Origin: Thysanoteuthis rhombus
Taxonomy: Eukaryota > Mollusca > Cephalopoda > Oegopsida > Thysanoteuthidae
Assembly: GCA_963457665.1 (NCBI GenBank)
Contig: OY735220.1
Location: forward strand, 32,615,969-32,679,968
Length of the DNA stretch: 64,000 nt
Direction of reading: 5' to 3'
This document shows, one piece after another, positions 11,160 to 21,009 of this stretch. The position numbers and the translations under genes were made by a program. The notes under the pieces were generated by a model. That model was not told the DNA's origin, did no database searches, and worked only from the letters and a program-made list of their open reading frames with translations. How positions within the stretch are numbered: the first letter of the stretch is position 1; every line of letters begins with the position of its first letter.

Positions 11160-11345
11160 TTCCCGTCGTGGTGTAATGGCTAACGAGCTGGTCTCACACA
11201 TCATCATTATTGAACAGCGATCTGGCGCAGTGTGCCTGAGTGGGTAACACCACTGAGATCGGATTCGCTGAACCGAGTTCGAACTCCGCTTGAGACTATT
11301 TGTATTCACTTCACACTTCATACAAACATTTCCAAAATTTACACC
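11160..11345 (+). repeat. tRNA-derived SINE (family S1)
   Basis: Two stacked tRNA-like heads are visible: GTGGTGTAATGGCTAACGAG at 11169, and GGCGCAGTGTGCCTGAGTGG at 11224 with the B box GAGTTCGAACTCC at about 11276-11288. The block GAACCGAGTTCGAACTCC and the tail TTTGTATTCACTTCAC recur at 39385-39485. These pol III-type internal promoter boxes plus a shared tail support a SINE rather than a functional tRNA; the cloverleaf is not intact. Confidence 0.6.
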
Positions 11346-11354
11346 TTGTTTGTT

Positions 11355-11660
11355 GAACCTACCCCCTAGATTTTAATCGGGGTTTAATTTGCATGTTTAT
11401 GTAAGATTATGTTATATTGGCCCCGTTGAGTATGTTTGTCAGCAAGTACGCTTTTGTTTTTTTTTGTTTTGTTTTGTTTTTCAAGATAAAATTCAGACTT
11501 TTTTTTAATGATCACCTCTCAACGAAAGGCGAGGGAAGTAACTTATTCATTGATCAAACACTTTTTTGAATTGCTCATCCCAAACGCAGCCTGCCACCAA
11601 AAGACACTGGTCATGTGACAGACTCTATCATGTGGCCAACCAGACCTGTTTTTATATTTC
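11355..11660 (+). repeat. R450 repeat (copy 3, 5' truncated)
   Basis: This copy contains the middle and 3' part of the family: TTTAATTTGCATGTTTATG, the T-rich run, ATTCAGACTTTTTTTTAATG, GATCACCTCTCAACGAAAGG, AGTAACTTATTCATTGATC, then CATGTGACAGACTCTATC and CAACCAGACCTGTT. The 5' end with TTCAGTTTTTAAG is missing. Confidence 0.65.
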
Positions 11661-11984
11661 TGTTTATTCGACTCAGCTGAAAAAGATATCATTAAAAGGT
11701 CATTAAGCAAGAAGTGTAGTTGTCTACAATGTTTCAGGAATTTGTTAAAATCTTCCCCCCCCCTCACCCACGTGCATAATGAATAAATTCAAACGCTCAT
11801 TTGTGAATAATAATCAGAAGCCTAGTAAACTTCACATTTCTGTAGGGTTGTTTTTAATGTCAAGCATTGACATCATATTTCGCTGGTAGTTCGATATACG
11901 CACTTTGCACGAGCCGAGTGTTTCTCATTTCCGAGATATCGTTGTCATCTATTATAATTAACTAGACGCGCTCTTGAAACAATG

Positions 11985-12575
11985 CCAAATACATTGAAGT
12001 CAAGATCGGAGGAGTTGGAGATAAGAGGAAGGACTGAGACTGTGCAGACCACGACACAATTGGGATCTGCCAACTAGAACAATCGGCCTCTAGTCATCAG
12101 AAATGACCGAACAGCTTGAAAAAGAAATTGGCATGCATTAGAAAAGTGGGTGAAGGTTGAGACAGCACAAACCATAGCTCTGATGTGATATGTGAGAATG
12201 CTGAAAGGTAAAATGGAGACCTGAATGACTCGCTGTCACTCAGCCTTCAGCAATGACCTCCAGACATTAGGTGAAAAAAGTGCAAACCACAGCACTTGTG
12301 TGATCATGCAGACGAATGAATAATGTCTCTAAATCTTGCCAAGGAGCTGAAGAACATGAGGGTGGCGGTAGTACCAATAGTGGCTAGAACCTTTGGAAAA
12401 GTCCCCGAAAACCAGCAAAATGGCCAAATTCTAAGAGGGAATAACACCATCCAGACGAGAGCAATTTTGAAGTAGGCCAGAATTCTAAGGAGAGTCTTCA
12501 AATACTGAGGTGACTTTCTTTCGCTTAATATCCAGTGAAAGCCACCAGTCCCTGCTGGTGTGGGAACGCAAATAT
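11985..12575 (+). mobile_element. Concatenated fragments of a retroelement coding region
   Basis: Plus-strand codons spell a protein motif recurring in retroelement C-terminal regions, of the form VVPIVxGxxGxVPxN then IxTIQTxAxLxxARILRRV. It is clearest at 12320-12500 (NLAKELKNMRVAVVPIV, then TIQTRAIL, ARILRRVF). Degenerate repeats of the second motif occur upstream: EELEIRGRTETVQTTTQ near 12010-12060, ETAQTIAL near 12158, and VKKVQTTAL near 12271. The segment therefore holds several partial copies in one orientation. It is degraded throughout. I believe the source is a non-LTR retroelement, but I am not certain of the clade. Confidence 0.5.
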
Positions 12576-12579
12576 TAAA

Positions 12580-13079
12580 CCATTGGCGTAAACCAGAAAC
12601 TGTTCGAAAAGAAAAAAAAATTAGTAAAATACTTTCAGAGTTCGAAATAAGGAAGAATCATTCAATCCAGATCAGGAGACAAGACAGTCACAAAAGACAT
12701 GGCAAGAAAAAAACTAATGGAATAATGGATGTGGCTTTTTTCAACGGTCCGTAAAGTGAATTTGAAAGGGACTGATTAAAAAAGCCAAATATCAGCACCT
12801 CACCTGCGAACCACGGAAGTTGTGGAATGTGTTGTTAACAGTCGCTCTGCAAATCATTAGGACATTTGGGACAGTCTCAATCGAGGTTTAATGTCACCGA
12901 GTACACTTAATCAATGATCCAATACTTGTGAGTGGGAGATTTGTGGAACGACTTTTTCCAAAGGATATTGAACAAAATTTCGATTTGAAACCAAAAAGAC
13001 TAGCTTTTACATTTAAAAAAATCTTGGTCTCTAATTAATGCCTCGGTTTTATATGGTTTACATGGATAAATACACACAC

Positions 13080-13080
<1 letters not shown>
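12580..13080. other. Unassigned
   Basis: There is a 64-codon Lys/Arg-rich frame at 12560-12754 with no recognisable domain, and otherwise nothing identifiable. Confidence 0.3.

Positions 13081-13148
<68 letters not shown>
13081..13148. repeat. (TA)n microsatellite
   Basis: This is about 68 bp of pure TA preceded by a short CACACACG run. Confidence 0.95.
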
Positions 13149-13152
<4 letters not shown>

Positions 13153-13405
13153 ATGTGGTACAAATAAGGCTAGCAGTATAACATTATATAATAATAATAT
13201 ATTAATCATAATATCACTTCGGATATGTTATGGATTTATATCATAGAGTGCTCATTACATACAACTTTTTAGTATTGAAATTAAGTTGTTTTAGAGTAGG
13301 ACTGGAAATAAATAGTTGGCCCTCACCAGGCAAATCCATCAGATTTGCCTGATGAGGCCTGGAGAGGACAGAAACATGAGCTAGTTTGTGTAGCTAATCC
13401 AACTT

Positions 13406-13410
<5 letters not shown>

Positions 13411-13458
<48 letters not shown>
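13411..13458. repeat. (TA)n microsatellite
   Basis: This is about 48 bp of pure TA. The frame that runs through it is a low-complexity YIYI translation. Confidence 0.95.
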
Positions 13459-13460
<2 letters not shown>

Positions 13461-14470
13461 GTTGCCAATAAATGAGTCCACTCCAAGTACTTTTTTTTAT
13501 AGAAAGTTATTTTTATTACTTGTAGTGGAACATTACAGAATTAAAACAGATATTATATTTATGACTAAACTCTATATCATTGGAACTCTGTTGCCAAAAT
13601 TTTTTTTTCGTAAAGGTGTACTCATTTTGGACGGCAACGTATCCATGTTTCTTTTTAGTTTTAACGTTGTAGAGTTGGTCATAAATGATACTTGATAATA
13701 TCAGTTTTGATCGTGCAATGTTCCACAGCAAAAAATAAAATCCAGCAATGTCTGGTTTAGAAGAAAATTAACTTTCTATATTGAAAAAAAAGTGGTAAGG
13801 GTGTACTCATTTATGGGTGGGGCAATGTACATGGTAATGGAATTAGGATGTAATTATGCTGACCCGGATGAATTAGAGCGTATATTTTCACAAGTGAAAT
13901 TCGTTTTCACGAATATGCATGCGTTCATACACATAAGTTTGATTGCATTCGTGATGAAAAAAACATTTCAAAATGTTTTCTGTCAATATGCCTGCTGTGA
14001 ACATGCCTGCCATTAAATTTCGATGTTCAAAACTTGGTATCATAAACAAACTAATCACCAAAATACCGCACAAACACACACATACACACTCAGTATGTTT
14101 CCATGTTGGCGCGAAATAATTAATTTAGCCTGAAAATATTAAAACATACAGAATGAAATTAACCTAGAAAAACCTGATCGCTTTGCTAACACTTCGGCAT
14201 GTAAAGTAGATATGGGAGAGTGGTTTTTATAAGTGTTCACTCATCCACTCTCTTGTCTGACAACCATCATAACATGCCAGCGAAAAGACATTTTGTAGAG
14301 ATATCTAATGATGGAAAATGCATAGCGAGAGTGCATATTTAACGTTAGGAGTCTCAGCTTAAATTCAGACTAGGGTTACCGATTCTGTTTTTCCTGACAA
14401 TAGCTATTACGTCACCCCTAACCTCTGTGGGTAATCATTATTAGTTAGGATTCAGTTTAGTTGACCTAAT
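13459..14470. other. Unassigned, with an imperfect inverted repeat
   Basis: The words TGTAGTGGAACATTACAGAA (13521) and TCGTGCAATGTTCCACAGC (13711), with CCTTTACG/CGTAAAGG type pairs between them, suggest a loose inverted repeat spanning about 13470-13810; ATGAGTCCACTCC near 13472 and GGGTGTACTCATTTATGGG near 13799 also pair. This may be a degraded MITE. No gene was found. Confidence 0.35.
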
Positions 14471-14475
14471 TGGAA

Positions 14476-14519
14476 AAAATAGAAACCGTACTGTGCTATT
14501 AATCCATTAGATCCCATAA
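14476..14519 (-). repeat. Fragment of dispersed repeat R300, interrupted by hAT
   Basis: GGAAAAAATAGAAACC and TTAATCCATTAGATCCCATAA correspond, in reverse complement, to 17590-17665 (TTTTGGGGTCTAATGGATTA). The match stops exactly where the hAT terminal motif begins at 14520, which suggests the hAT element inserted into this repeat. Confidence 0.45.
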
Positions 14520-16100
14520 CAGCGTTTCTCGGCCTTTTTGATTTAGGGGAACCTTTGAAATGAATTCAATGTTTCAGGGAACCCTTACGTAAAAATTATA
14601 ATATATCTTTATTCATCTTTTTCTTCCTCTTTCGACAAGTTGAAATTCATAGAGTCAACTTAATATATTTCCTGATGAATGGTTTAAGCAAAAAATAACT
14701 TGACAATGCAAAAAACAACAGAAATCAATCTGCTTGTTCAAGAGACCACATAAGGAGGTCTTCATTCACACAAGAAAAAATAGACTTCTGTGTTCTCAAA
14801 AAATATACATAAACAGATAAGGAAAAACTTGCTCACACATGTAAGAAGTTGACAACTGCAGCGATATATTTATCATTTTTCTCTGAACGGCAAGATACTC
14901 TTCTTACAGAGAAATCCAATACTTGTCCGGGGATTTGTCAGCAAATCTGATCTTGAGTGTACGATCAGATTGCAGAGGTTCTTCGTCTACTTTTGAAGTC
15001 AAGCTCTCGGGCTGAGTTGAAGAATAGAGTATGGATCCTTGACCCAATCATACATTCCTGTTGAAATGAAGGGAAAATGAGAAGTCAATACATTTTCTCC
15101 GGGCCTTGCAGTGACTTGTTCAGCTGATAAATGTGATAAAAAATGTCTGGTGTATAGGCAAGCGTCTACAACCAATTTTTCATCGCCACAACACTTGACG
15201 AACTTCGGCTTATTGTTTTCTTGAAAGTATTCCTACAATTCAACTTTCAGCGCAAACATCTTATTTAGAACTCTTCTTCTACCCTGGATTTCTGTATGTA
15301 GCAAGGGATTTATGTGCCCTTTGTTTAGATTTTCAGACAGCTTTTTAGACGTTCGGAAGTAAACTGGTCTTAGTTTGATAAATATGATCATTTTTGTATC
15401 ATCAAAAATGTTTTTCAATTCATCTCCAAGAGATTTTCAAATCACCTCCCCTCTATGAAGGAAGCAACATGTTAAGGCAATGTCGGTTATCTCTTGTTTT
15501 ACAAAACTTCTTATAAAGCTAACCATTGAGGGTGCACCATCAATAGAGATGCCGACACAGTCGACTTGTTCCCAGTTAAGCGAACAAAATATTGAATATA
15601 TCTATTCCTTTGCTTGTCTCAGACAATTCTTTGCAAAAGAATGTTTTCTTGAATTTCACCCTAATTGGCAAATCTTACAAAAGCTGCAACGTGACACTTA
15701 TTGGTAAGATCTATTGACTGATCAACCTGGAAAGAAAAACTTCTATTTTTCAGTTCATCAAACAAAAAACATGACATGTCATCAATACTTTGACTTGTTG
15801 TTTGAAAGTGAAATATCTTCAATTTCTCGTACCGTATCTTGTCCCAATAGTCCACCCACCAGCATTACTAGACATCCCTTTCCATGCAATGATCTCTGCG
15901 GCCAAATAACTTGCTTTTTGAACCTCTCCACTGACTTTGCTTTTATATGATTGTGTGTGTGCGAAAATATTTTGTACATATTTATACATGATATACATTT
16001 AAAGACAAATTTAGGTTAACACATATACAGTCCTTTAAAAGATTTGTTAGATCATGGGTAGAATTTCCCCCCGGCAACGTATCAGGGGTAAAATTACCCC
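14520..16100 (-). mobile_element. hAT element relic (ZBED5-like transposase family)
   Basis: One end is visible at 14520 as CAGCGTTTCTCGGCCTTTTT followed by GATTTAGGGGAACC, a hAT-type terminus. The interior encodes antisense transposase remnants (see the pseudogene entry). The other terminus was not found: the right boundary near 16100 is a guess, based on the end of transposase similarity. TCCCATAA at 14512-14519 would be the 8 bp target site and a loosely similar CCCCATAA occurs near 16098, which is only suggestive. Confidence 0.6.
14860..15980 (-). pseudogene. hAT-family transposase relic (ZBED5/FAM200-like)
   Basis: Minus-strand fragments follow the family order. At about 15782-15979, EIEDISLSNN leads into SIDDMSCFLFDELKNRSFSF and QVDQSIDLTNKCHVAAFVRF (15661-15855), which correspond to the conserved RIDDMS and LxLDESTDV region. 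Around 15480-15560, VGISIDGAPSM matches the CTDGAPSM motif that carries a catalytic Asp. At 15233-15418, FIKLRPVYFRTSKKLSENLN, LLHTEIQGRRRVLNKMF and ALKVEL match the FIKxRPxxSRxFKxLCE and LLHTEIRWLSRGRVLNR motifs. The 14860-15230 stretch keeps only weak dimerisation-region similarity. Several stops and frame changes separate the pieces, so this is a dead transposase and not a host gene. Confidence 0.7.
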
Positions 16101-16600
16101 CATAAAATTTTAAACCCTTTCGTTTTTTGTTTTGTTTTATGGGAAAAATACTGGAAAATAGACAAAGAATTAATTAATTTCTATTGATAGAGAGCAATAT
16201 TTATGAAAATAAAATTTTTCATGTCATTTTTTCGAGGTTTGTTACTTGTAAGAATATGTGATCAAATTGCCAAACTTCAAAATATTCTATTGAATGTATT
16301 GACGAATATTTAAGTTAGGTATTTAATATCTTTTGATAATCAAAACTTCGTTTTCCTAAAATTAAATAAAATTTTGTCTTCCCTTCGTTTTACGAACAAA
16401 AAAAAAACATGATGCCTGCTTGGTTTTAGGGGAAAAAAATTTTTTTTTCTTTGATATCTTAAAATACTTTTATTTTTTTACCGGAAAAATGTTATTCATA
16501 ACATTTTGTGCGATATGCTTTTTCTTTTAATCATGATGAAATATGCACATTTACACAAAGGAAAAGACAAACATGGTTCTTTTCAAAACTTTCAACCTAT
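16101..16600. other. Very AT-rich unassigned DNA
   Basis: It holds T-rich and A-rich runs (for example around 16396 and 16430-16452) and no reading frame of note. Near 16045-16105 two CCCC-containing words (TTTCCCCCCGG and ATTACCCCCAT) flank GGGGTAAAATTACCCCC, a small palindrome that could be a transposon end. Confidence 0.3.
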
Positions 16601-16604
16601 TAAC

Positions 16605-16688
16605 TTTGACTACTTTTTACTTTCATCTAAATTTTCTAAGTATTTTTTTATATCACAAAAATTAAGATGAAAGTAAAAAGTAGTCAAA
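16605..16688. repeat. Palindromic element, copy B
   Basis: The left arm 16605-16635 (TTTGACTACTTTTTAC, then TTTCATCTAAATTTT) is an almost perfect reverse complement of 16657-16688, with a loop of about 21 bases. The arm matches that of the hairpin at 6278-6412, so the palindrome is a dispersed element or transposon terminus. Confidence 0.65.
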
Positions 16689-17012
16689 ATTATGAGTTAC
16701 TATACTTCATGAATAATAAAACAAGGTTTTTTTGACTTTTTCTTCTATCAAGACGCTGTTTGTCTTCGGTAAATTTTACGATTCTATTGTACTGTGGTAA
16801 AACTGATAATAAAAAATAGGAGAGGTTGACGTTTTCATTTAATCTTATTTATTCATTTCCCTAATTAAGTGCTTCTGATTCGTTTTGACATATTTTTATT
16901 TTGTTTTAAGCTCGGTATTAAATTACATACTTGAAGTTATTAGAACGAGATCTTCAATTTTCCTATTATTTAATAAACTGAACCTTAACTTTGCGTTCGT
17001 TATATGGGAGTG

Positions 17013-17236
17013 GTAGGGTTGCCTATTTTGGTATGATTTTTTAAATTTTTCGATTCTGGAAGTCACTCTCAAATTCGAAAAATTAAAAAAACAACAAAAA
17101 AAACTCTCAATGGGCAACACTAGACTTAAAAAGTTGAAACATTTCTTAAAATCTAAATATTGTCAAAACTAGACCCACAAAGTCAGAAACACAAAACAAA
17201 ACAAAAAAACAACAACATCTAAATTGGCAACCCTGG
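17013..17236. mobile_element. Small MITE with GGGTTGCC inverted termini
   Basis: The left end GTAGGGTTGCCTATTTTGG and right end CTAAATTGGCAACCCTGG are inverted relative to each other. The right-end motif CATCTAAATTGGCAAC also occurs at 37078-37097, at 10379-10404 in the opposite orientation, and weakly at 21225-21245. It is about 224 bp and has no coding capacity. Superfamily is undetermined. Confidence 0.5.
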
Positions 17237-17589
17237 TGGCTTCGAAGTACTCGGATACTTTCCTTGCAAAGGTTAGTACCGAGGCTTCTCTGATATTTTT
17301 AATGACAACTTTTTGCGCTTTCGTCGATTCTTTTGGGAGAAGGGAATATGCAGAGCAGGTCACCCAGGGAATGGGATTTGCTTGTGAAAAATTGCTTGAT
17401 AGATTGATTAAAGAAAAACACGTAAAAAGTTAACGAAATGAACAAAGAGAAGAAATAGCATGCTCCGAAACCTGACTTACGTACAACGGGCGGAAAGTAA
17501 CAGTCCAGTTTACACTTTCAATTATATTATATAGACCCATCACTGCTAACACCTTAGAAAATCAATTTTCTAAAAACTAACGGATTTCC

Positions 17590-17902
17590 TGGGATGTTTT
17601 GGGGTCTAATGGATTAGAAGTACAATAAATTACAAACGAGATATCATTTTCTATTTTTTCGACAATATTAACTAGAATGAATCTCAACCACAATATCTAT
17701 CAGGTGTTTTTGTAAATACTTTTATCTTTATCCATACTTTACTGAGGATGGAGTGAATATATAGAGAAATACTCAAAGATTTAAATGAGAAAAATATTTG
17801 TGGAGTGCGTTTCCCGATGTTATTTTCATCTTCTATAAACGTATATATACTCGCCGTTACAGTCAATAATTTAACAATCGTAGCGTCAAAATTTGATGTC
17901 AG
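17590..17902 (-). repeat. Dispersed repeat R300
   Basis: The left part matches, inverted, the fragment at 14476-14519. The right part (17840-17902, with AAATTTGATGTC and GTCAATAATTTAAC) matches, inverted, 21868-21935 (ACTTCAAATTTTGACGCAAC and AATTATTGACTGTAAGG). Three partial copies support an old interspersed repeat with no recognised terminal structure. Confidence 0.5.
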
Positions 17903-18410
17903 GTAAAAAAAAAAAATCCAACTAAGAAAAATATGGTAGGATTAAATTCTATTAATGACATCGCAAGCGTTTCCACTGGATGACATCTTGAATAGAATAA
18001 AAAAAAACATTTATAAGCATTTAGATTCTGTGGAATCTAGCTGTTATTAATGAATTATCCCCGTCAAAATAAGGCCCATAAAAGGCCCCCAAATCCTTTT
18101 TCCCCCATATATATAAGTAAAAACATTTTTAGAAGGAGTCTAATGGAGTACCAGAGCCAATTGTTGAGTCTGATGCCAATTACAAAGTAAAAACGGAAGA
18201 ACCTTTTGCCACCTTTGTTGATGACAGTTGTTCAATATTCATCTATCTCTATCTCTATCAATCAATCTATTTTAAAATAGTGGCTATCAATTCCTCTGGA
18301 ACATTTTTTATGCCAATACTTTCCACAACAAAGTCTTGTCAAGTGCTCACTCTGATATTATCCGATTATCTTATCAAACGGAAATTTGCCAAACATTGCC
18401 AGTTTTTTAT

Positions 18411-18412
<2 letters not shown>
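17903..18412. other. Unassigned
   Basis: No gene was recognised. A short TCTATCTCTATC run at 18241-18270 is the only structured element. Confidence 0.3.
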
Positions 18413-18416
<4 letters not shown>

Positions 18417-18449
<33 letters not shown>

Positions 18450-18468
18450 ATTATTATTATTATTATTG
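18417..18468. repeat. (TA)n-(TTA)n compound microsatellite
   Basis: About 30 bp of TA is followed by about 24 bp of TTA repeats. Confidence 0.9.
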
Positions 18469-18837
18469 TGTCATCTACAGACAGCTATTTCGATGCATTA
18501 CATCTCTTCAGTGTGGCTATAGACTTTCCATTATACCGCGAGGCAGAATTGAAACCTTCACTTCGGACTCGCAGGCTGATATCCTATCTCTGAACTACGA
18601 AACTGGAAATCAATAATGGCTGGATTTAAGCGATATATCTGTTTACACAGAAATCCCTCATCCACCAGAGTGCTCTATTCCTATTGAAGAGCATTGCATA
18701 AGCTTATAGTTACCTCACTTGAAGAGTGCTCAACCCTGAATAGAGAATACAAATTTGGATAAATATGATAGATGAGGGTCTTTCTTGTTAAAGACACATT
18801 TCTTGTCTATCGTCACTAACAGAACTTGTAAATGCAC

Positions 18838-18890
18838 ACGCACACACACACACACACAAACATATTTACATATATATATATATATATATG
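18838..18890. repeat. (CA)n-(TA)n compound microsatellite
   Basis: CA repeats at 18838-18857 are followed by TA at 18870-18889. The left flank (TTAAAGACACATTTCTTGTC, TATCGTC) resembles the right flank of the hairpin at 20838-20953 (TTAAAGAAACATTCCTTGTG, TATCGTC), so the two tracts sit in copies of one repeat. Confidence 0.8.
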
Positions 18891-18960
18891 AGGTCTATCT
18901 AGAATGTGTAGAAATATCTATAATCAACTATTTACAAATCAACTTTGTCTCATTTAAAAT

Positions 18961-19165
18961 AGTTTCATTGGAAAACCACACAAGTCGGATACGTTGTTCC
19001 AACTCCTGGAGGCAGTGCTGGGAGTCTTCAGTTGACACTGCCTTCAGTTGGTTCGTCACGACCTGTTGGATGTTCTCAACAGTTCCCAAATGGCGACAAC
19101 GGAGTTGGGTTTTGATTTTGATAACAGGAAATTGTCACTCACATCAGGAGAGTGGCTGGATTATT
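18961..19165 (-). pseudogene. Mariner-family transposase C-terminal fragment
   Basis: An uninterrupted minus-strand frame of about 65 codons reads FPVIKIKTQLRCRHLGTVEN, IQQVVTNQLKAVSTEDSQHC, LQELEQRIRLV. This is the C-terminal end of a Tc1/mariner transposase, where the family has FPKIKTQLRGRRFGTVENIQ and a short helix ending near WEQRIRRC. The catalytic DDD part is missing. The frame is bounded by unrelated sequence on both sides and no terminal repeats were found, so it is a small relic. Confidence 0.7.
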
Positions 19166-19333
19166 GAGTAAGTTATATTCTTTTGGGGCCAGAGACTCGC
19201 CCACAGAGAGTGTGGTGTGATGGGAATAATTATCAATATATCATTATATCACTAATTTGATTAAAGCTCATAGACAAGGAATTTTTTTGTAATTAAACAA
19301 ACACTCCCAGAGTATCATGTTCAATGATACTTG

Positions 19334-19336
<3 letters not shown>

Positions 19337-19403
<67 letters not shown>
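19337..19403. repeat. (TA)n microsatellite
   Basis: About 66 bp of pure TA ends at an AAGCTT site. Confidence 0.95.
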
Positions 19404-19405
<2 letters not shown>

Positions 19406-19447
19406 CTTTTGTTTGTTTATTTGTGCTTCTTCAATAAAACTACGTGC

Positions 19448-20520
19448 CCTATCGATGGACCAGGGATCATTCGAAATCACCAGAGGTCTTTAATTGGACA
19501 TCTCTAGCCAATTTTCAGAGCTCTCAGCCATAATTGTCCACTAAGGATGCTGAAATTTAGTATATTGGTACATCTTCTCTCTGTAAAGATCACAATATTC
19601 GTGACGATGACTTCTTAAATCATTCAAGGTCACCAAAGGTTATTTCTGGTCATTTTGAAGCATCTATCCAACTGATATTAGGCATTTGATGTCACCAGAG
19701 GTAATTTTTGGTAAGATGTAGCCAATTTCCAGAGTTATGAGCTACAATTTTGCACCAAGGATACCGTAATTTAGCATATTGGCACAGCGTCTGACATCGA
19801 AGGCAACAGACTAAGCAAGAGTAACCTTGGAGGTCATTTAAGGTCACCAGAGCTCATTTCTGGTCATTTCTACTCAATTTTCCAAGTTTTTCGTAATAAT
19901 TACACACACTGAAAAAATATTTCGTTGGAAAAAAAATTGCTAACCTAAATTAATTACTTCATCTCGAAATGAATTCCTAATCAAATATAATAGATATTAC
20001 TTTGAGATAAACTAATAACTTGACGTGTAACAAATTAGAGTCATTTTTCAATATGGTCTACGTAATACTTTTTGCAACGCACCAATATAACTGAAATGTG
20101 GCATAAGGGTGAATCTTTTCCTGATGAAGGCAATAAACGATATGATATCGATCTTAAAAGTCATTTATGGTCACCTGAGATCATTCTTGGTCCTTACTAA
20201 CCAATTTGCCAACTTGTTAGTCACAATCTGCTCCTACCAAACTGGAAGTAGACATAGATATAGATACTTTTACGACCAAAGTATTTAAAAATGTCATTTT
20301 GATATTGTGGTCATTCGAGGTACCAAATGTTTTTTCTGGCCATTTTAGCAGACTTTCTAAGTTGTTGGTCAAAATATTGCACTTAGGATGCAGAAGGTTT
20401 GCATAGAAGTGCATCCTTGCACGATAAAAGTTTTAGTCAATGTAATGTTTATGCTGAATGTCACTAGTGGTAATTTCTGGATATTGAAAGAAGGCACAAG
20501 GACAAAATCTCAAGATCGTT
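19448..20520 (+). repeat. Degenerate tandem array, GGTCACCAGAGGT-type units
   Basis: Variants of a phrase GTCATTYRAGGTCACCAGAGGT, TTTCTGGTCATTTT, then AGCCAATTTTCCAGAGTT and GCACYAAGGATGC recur at about 19467, 19620, 19683, 19832, 20157, 20310 and 20457. The units are roughly 150-170 bp where complete, strongly diverged and often partial. The order of words inside units is conserved, which indicates an old tandem array rather than chance. There is no coding capacity. Confidence 0.55.
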
Positions 20521-20650
20521 GGCCTTTGTCTGAATTCTCCATGCTTTTACCATGGACAACTATATATTGGTTGTTCTAGGGGTGGATACCTAATCAATCT
20601 TTTCATACTGCCATCTGATGGGAGAGCTCTGTCATATTAAGCGACGACAT

Positions 20651-20657
<7 letters not shown>

Positions 20658-20717
<60 letters not shown>
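20658..20717. repeat. (TA)n microsatellite
   Basis: About 60 bp of TA follows a short CACACACA run. Confidence 0.95.
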
Positions 20718-20719
<2 letters not shown>

Positions 20720-20747
20720 CCTGTTTGGTTACATTTCAAGTTTTTTT

Positions 20748-20779
20748 TTTCTCCCGGACAACGCCAGTTATCCCTGCTA

Positions 20780-20780
<1 letters not shown>
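20748..20780 (+). mobile_element. Helentron-like 3' terminus (short fragment)
   Basis: CCCGGACAACGCCAGTTATC followed by CCTGCTAGT and then TA repeats is very similar to the end of the element at 37905-38775 (CCAGGACAGCACCGGGTATT, CTGCTAGT). The CTAGT ending next to an AT dinucleotide fits Helitron/Helentron termini. Only the terminus is recognisable. Confidence 0.4.

Positions 20781-20839
<59 letters not shown>
20781..20839. repeat. (TA)n microsatellite
   Basis: This is about 58 bp of TA with one TG interruption. It directly follows the CTGCTAG terminus. Confidence 0.95.
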
Positions 20840-20861
20840 CATCTCAACCAAGCATATATGT

Positions 20862-20939
<78 letters not shown>

Positions 20940-20953
20940 TTGGTTGAGATGAT
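20838..20953. repeat. TA tract capped by perfect 22 bp inverted arms
   Basis: The left arm 20838-20859 begins ATCATCTCAACCAAGCATAT and is an exact reverse complement of 20932-20953. The spacer is TA repeat, itself self-complementary, so the whole 116 bp can form one long hairpin or cruciform. The outer sequence is not AT-only, so the symmetry is not merely a property of the microsatellite. Confidence 0.8.
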
Positions 20954-21009
20954 TTTAATTAAAGAAACATTCCTTGTGTATCGTCTTTAATTAAATTTGT
21001 AAACACATT

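Noticed and set aside
11216-11290. Functional tRNA gene
   Set aside because: A and B boxes are present but the stems do not pair into a cloverleaf and the sequence recurs with a SINE-like tail.
14502-17619. A single 3.1 kb transposon bounded by inverted TAATCCATTAGAYCCC motifs
   Set aside because: Similarity extends outward beyond the motifs on both sides, so these are two inverted copies of a dispersed repeat rather than terminal repeats.
20618-20952. 109- and 75-codon IYIY frames
   Set aside because: They are entirely simple TA/TG repeat translations.
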